Shown piece after piece: positions 61,151-64,000 of a stretch of 64,000 nucleotides of DNA. The number at the start of each line of letters is the position of its first letter. The stretch's first letter is position 1. The stretch is from JAYWXI01 sp036016955 (lineage in GTDB: Bacteria; Bacteroidota; Bacteroidia; Flavobacteriales; Weeksellaceae), in the NCBI RefSeq assembly GCF_036016955.1, contig NZ_JAYWXI010000010.1, positions 1-64,000 of the forward strand. Direction: 5' to 3'. The position numbers and the translations under genes were made by a program. The notes under the pieces are model-generated. The model worked only from the letters and a program-made list of their open reading frames with translations, was not told the DNA's origin and made no database searches.

Positions 61151-62725
61151 ATGGCAGAAATAAATCCGGCTGAAGTTTCAGCAATTTTGAAACAACAATT
61201 AGCGAATTTTGATACCCAGTCCAACGTTGAGGAAGTAGGAACTGTACTTCAAATAGGGGATGGTATTGCCCGTGTATACGGTTTAGAGAATGTACAATAC
61301 GGGGAGCTTGTGAAGTTTGAGTCAGGAGTAGAGGGCATCGTACTTAACCTTGAAGAAGATAACGTAGGGGTTGCCTTACTTGGAGAGTCTAAGTTGGTTA
61401 AAGAAGGAGATACAGTAAAGCGAACCAATCGTATTTCTTCCATCCGTGTAGGGGAAGGGATGTTAGGGCGTGTTGTCGATACTCTTGGAAATCCGATTGA
61501 TGGAAAGGGACCTATTTCGGGGGATCTTTACGAAATGCCTTTGGAAAGAAAAGCGCCGGGGGTAATCTTCAGACAGCCGGTGAATGAGCCGCTTCAGACG
61601 GGGATTGTAGCGATTGATTCCATGATTCCTATCGGAAGAGGGCAGAGGGAGTTGATTATCGGAGACCGTCAGACCGGTAAGACGACGGTAGCGATTGATA
61701 CGATTATCAACCAAAAAGAATTTTATGATGCCGGAGAACCCGTGTTCTGTATTTATGTTGCTGTAGGGCAGAAAGGTTCTACGGTGGCTCAGATTGTGAA
61801 GACTTTGGAAGACCGCGGGGCGATGGCTTATACCGTCGTGGTAGCGGCTAATGCCTCCGATCCTTCGCCAATGCAGGTGTATGCACCGATGGCTGGAGCG
61901 GCGATTGGAGAGTACTTCAGAGATACAGGACGTCCTGCGCTGATTATTTACGATGATTTGTCTAAGCAGGCGGTTGCTTACCGTGAGCTTTCGCTTCTTC
62001 TTAGAAGACCACCGGGACGTGAGGCTTACCCTGGGGACGTATTCTATCTTCACTCCAGATTGTTGGAAAGAGCGGCCAAAGTCATTAAAGACGATGAAAT
62101 TGCAAAACAGATGAATGATTTGCCAGAGTCCTTGAAACCAATGGTAAAAGGAGGCGGATCATTAACGGCTCTTCCAATTATCGAGACTCAGGCGGGAGAC
62201 GTTTCGGCATATATTCCGACCAACGTGATTTCCATTACCGACGGACAGATTTTCTTGGAGTCTGATTTGTTTAACTCTGGGGTTCGTCCGGCGATTAACG
62301 TGGGGATTTCCGTATCGCGGGTAGGTGGTAACGCTCAGATTAAATCTATGAAGAAGGTTTCCGGAACCCTTAAGTTGGATCAGGCTCAATATAAGGAATT
62401 GGAAGCGTTTGCTAAATTCGGTTCGGATCTTGATGCGGCGACTCAGGCGGTAATTTCCAAAGGGGAGAAAAACGTGGAAGTGCTTAAGCAACCGGTGAAC
62501 TCTCCACTTCCGGTGGAAAGCCAGGTGGCGATGATTTACGCTGGAACTGAGAATTTGTTGAAGGATGTTCCGGTGGCAAAAGTAAAGGCGTTTATGACCG
62601 AGTATGTGGATTTCTTGAAGAGCAAGCATCCGGATACAATGGCTGCAATTAAAGCGGGTAAAATCGACGGTGAGATTACTGGCGTATTGAAACAAGCGGC
62701 GGAAGACATTGCTTCAAAATACTAA
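61151..62725 (+). CDS. atpA: ATP synthase F1 subunit alpha
   Basis: A 524-residue protein. Walker A GDRQTGKTTVAIDTIINQ at about 171, PAISVGLSVSRVGG-like PAINVGISVSRVGGNAQIKS at about 376 with the arginine finger, and the C-terminal helical domain. Non-catalytic nucleotide-binding subunit of F1. Confidence 0.97.
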   Translation: MAEINPAEVSAILKQQLANFDTQSNVEEVGTVLQIGDGIARVYGLENVQYGELVKFESGVEGIVLNLEEDNVGVALLGESKLVKEGDTVKRTNRISSIRVGEGMLGRVVDTLGNPIDGKGPISGDLYEMPLERKAPGVIFRQPVNEPLQTGIVAIDSMIPIGRGQRELIIGDRQTGKTTVAIDTIINQKEFYDAGEPVFCIYVAVGQKGSTVAQIVKTLEDRGAMAYTVVVAANASDPSPMQVYAPMAGAAIGEYFRDTGRPALIIYDDLSKQAVAYRELSLLLRRPPGREAYPGDVFYLHSRLLERAAKVIKDDEIAKQMNDLPESLKPMVKGGGSLTALPIIETQAGDVSAYIPTNVISITDGQIFLESDLFNSGVRPAINVGISVSRVGGNAQIKSMKKVSGTLKLDQAQYKELEAFAKFGSDLDAATQAVISKGEKNVEVLKQPVNSPLPVESQVAMIYAGTENLLKDVPVAKVKAFMTEYVDFLKSKHPDTMAAIKAGKIDGEITGVLKQAAEDIASKY

Positions 62726-62807
62726 TTAAGAGAAAAAAGCGGGCAGGGTTCACTCTGAAAAGGGCTGAACCTTAGCCTTTAAAAACATAATTTGAACCAT
62801 ATAACGA

Positions 62808-63671
62808 ATGGCTAACTTAAAAGAAATTAGAGGAAGAATCTCGTCCATTTCTTCTACAATGCAGATTACCAGTGCGATGAAAATGGTTTCGGCTTCGAAA
62901 CTTAAAAAAGCACAGGATGCCATTGTCATGCTAAGACCTTATTCCGAGAAGTTGCAGGAGATTATTGAGAACGTGAGTTCCAGTTCGGATCCTGATCAGG
63001 TTTCGGTGTATGCGCAGCAGCGGGAAGGGAAGAGGATTCTTTTCATTCCGATTACTTCCAATAAGGGTTTGGCCGGTGCATTCAACTCATCTATCGTTAA
63101 GGAACTGAATCACCAGTTCGAGAAGTTGAACGGTAAAGAGGCCGAGGTTTTAACCATCGGGAAAAAAGTCTTCGATGCGGTCAAAAGGAACCGTAGGGTT
63201 TATGATAATCAGAGTCCCGTATTGGATCGTTTGAATTTTGAAGCGGTGTCTAATATTGCGGAAGCGGTAATGGAGGAGTTTAGAAAGGGCACTTTCGATG
63301 AAGTTTATTTGGTCTATAATAAATTCATCAATGCGGCAACCCAAAAGGTGCAAACCGAGAGACTTCTGCCGATTGCCATGCCTGAAGCGGAGCAAGTGCA
63401 GGGCGAGACCGATTATATTTTCGAGCCGAATCGCCATGTGATTTTGGATAATCTTATCCCGAAATCCATTAAAACGCAGCTTTACAAGGCGATTTTAGAT
63501 TCCGTAGCTTCCGAGCATGGAGCGAGGATGACGGCGATGCATAAAGCAACCGATAATGCGCAGGCTTTGAAGAACGAATTGGTTATTTACTATAACAAAG
63601 CTCGTCAGGCGGCCATTACCAACGAAATCCTTGAGATTGTTTCCGGAGCCGAGGCTTTGAAGAGCAGTTAA
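62808..63671 (+). CDS. atpG: ATP synthase F1 subunit gamma
   Basis: A 287-residue central shaft. MANLKEIRGRISSISSTMQI plus TSAMKMVSASKLKKA at the start, ITSNKGLAGAFNSSIVKEL in the middle, and C-terminal SEHGARMTAMHKATDNAQAL. It ends the operon: atpD and atpC are not here, as is usual for Bacteroidota, where they lie elsewhere. Confidence 0.96.
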   Translation: MANLKEIRGRISSISSTMQITSAMKMVSASKLKKAQDAIVMLRPYSEKLQEIIENVSSSSDPDQVSVYAQQREGKRILFIPITSNKGLAGAFNSSIVKELNHQFEKLNGKEAEVLTIGKKVFDAVKRNRRVYDNQSPVLDRLNFEAVSNIAEAVMEEFRKGTFDEVYLVYNKFINAATQKVQTERLLPIAMPEAEQVQGETDYIFEPNRHVILDNLIPKSIKTQLYKAILDSVASEHGARMTAMHKATDNAQALKNELVIYYNKARQAAITNEILEIVSGAEALKSS

Positions 63672-63694
63672 AAAATTGTTTAAATAAAAATACG

Positions 63695-63726
63695 ATCCCT
63701 CCTTTGTTGGAGGGATTTTATTTTTC
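63695..63726 (+). terminator. terminator of the atp operon
   Basis: GATCCCTCC, loop TTTGTT, GGAGGGATTTTATTTTT. Confidence 0.85.
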
Positions 63727-63826
63727 CCGAGGGTTTAGAGTGGAAAAGGAGGACGCGGATGAATACCATGTTTAAGACGCTGTGAGGCTATTAAAAAAGC
63801 TTCGGGGTGTGTCAAAAAAAAATCCC

Positions 63827-63834
63827 TATCTTTG
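63827..63834 (+). promoter_or_regulatory. -7 element of the last gene
   Basis: TATCTTTG, 25 bp before the ATG at 63860. Confidence 0.5.
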
Positions 63835-63859
63835 CAGGAGATTGATTATAAAAAAATAA

Positions 63860-64000
63860 ATGGATCCCGACAGTTTAGTCAAACTTTTAATTGCTTTATT
63901 TCTTGTTTTGCTCAATGGCTTTTTCGTGGCCGCAGAGTTTTCTATCGTTAAAGTTCGTTATTCTCAAATTCAGCTTAAGGCTGCGGAAGGGCACGCCATG
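63860..64000 (+). CDS. CNNM/CorC-family membrane protein, 5' part
   Basis: 47 codons at the right edge: MDPDSLVKLLIALFLVLLNG then FFVAAEFSIVKVRYSQI. The N-x-F-F-V-A-A-E-F-S motif is the start of the CNNM (DUF21) membrane domain of the HlyC/CorC family, which usually continues with CBS and CorC domains and moves divalent cations. The rest lies outside the window. Confidence 0.85.
   Translation, partial: MDPDSLVKLLIALFLVLLNGFFVAAEFSIVKVRYSQIQLKAAEGHAM

Overview
The window is a chromosomal segment from a member of the Bacteroidota, very probably a flavobacterium of the Chryseobacterium group (Weeksellaceae). This rests on promoters of the Bacteroidota type (TTTG, 19 bp, TAnnTTTG), GLPGLI-family proteins, a PafA alkaline phosphatase, a lactate-dehydrogenase-like malate dehydrogenase, and an atpBEFHAG operon without atpD/atpC. 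No rRNA or tRNA genes were seen.

The left half (1 to about 31.7 kb) is AT-rich accessory DNA. From 1 to about 13 kb it is built of units: one short gene or gene pair on the + strand, followed within a few bases of its stop codon by a 140-220 bp imperfect palindrome. The palindromes start near GCTAACA and end near CCGTTAGC, so they resemble integron attC sites, but no integrase lies in the window. Units carry lipoproteins, TPR proteins, a SLOG-like protein, a helical protein with an RNxxxH motif, and an overlapping pair of DUF262 proteins whose second member carries a DUF1524 nuclease motif. An IS1595-family element (6511-7474, perfect 8-bp target duplication) has split one unit's gene. From 13 to 18 kb come unrecognised secreted and membrane proteins; further palindromes lie at 24-26 kb.

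From 18.2 to 20.2 kb lies a second IS1595-type transposase with a P63C-domain gene. It is followed by a broken DUF3800 gene and an Abi_2/AbiF HEPN gene. Two compact candidate RNAs flank abiF: one divergent upstream on the - strand and one downstream with its own promoter and terminator. Next to them is an orphan two-repeat CRISPR with 47-bp type II-C-like repeats. From 27.8 to 31.5 kb a minus-strand cluster encodes two GLPGLI proteins, a DUF1573 lipoprotein and small secreted Cys-containing peptides. Several of these genes are broken.

The right half (about 32-64 kb) is richer in GC and typical core genome: pruA, a nucleoid-associated protein, mdh, pafA, an HPF/RaiA protein, a DUF5522/DUF4136 fused reading frame, asnS, rpoN, pheA, parE-orf-parC, a rhomboid protease, a GMC oxidoreductase, rplS, an aminopeptidase P, ffh, the F0F1 ATP synthase genes and the start of a CNNM/CorC-family gene. 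I found no broken gene there, whereas about a dozen lesions lie in the accessory half. That argues for genuine decay of cassette cargo rather than poor sequence quality.
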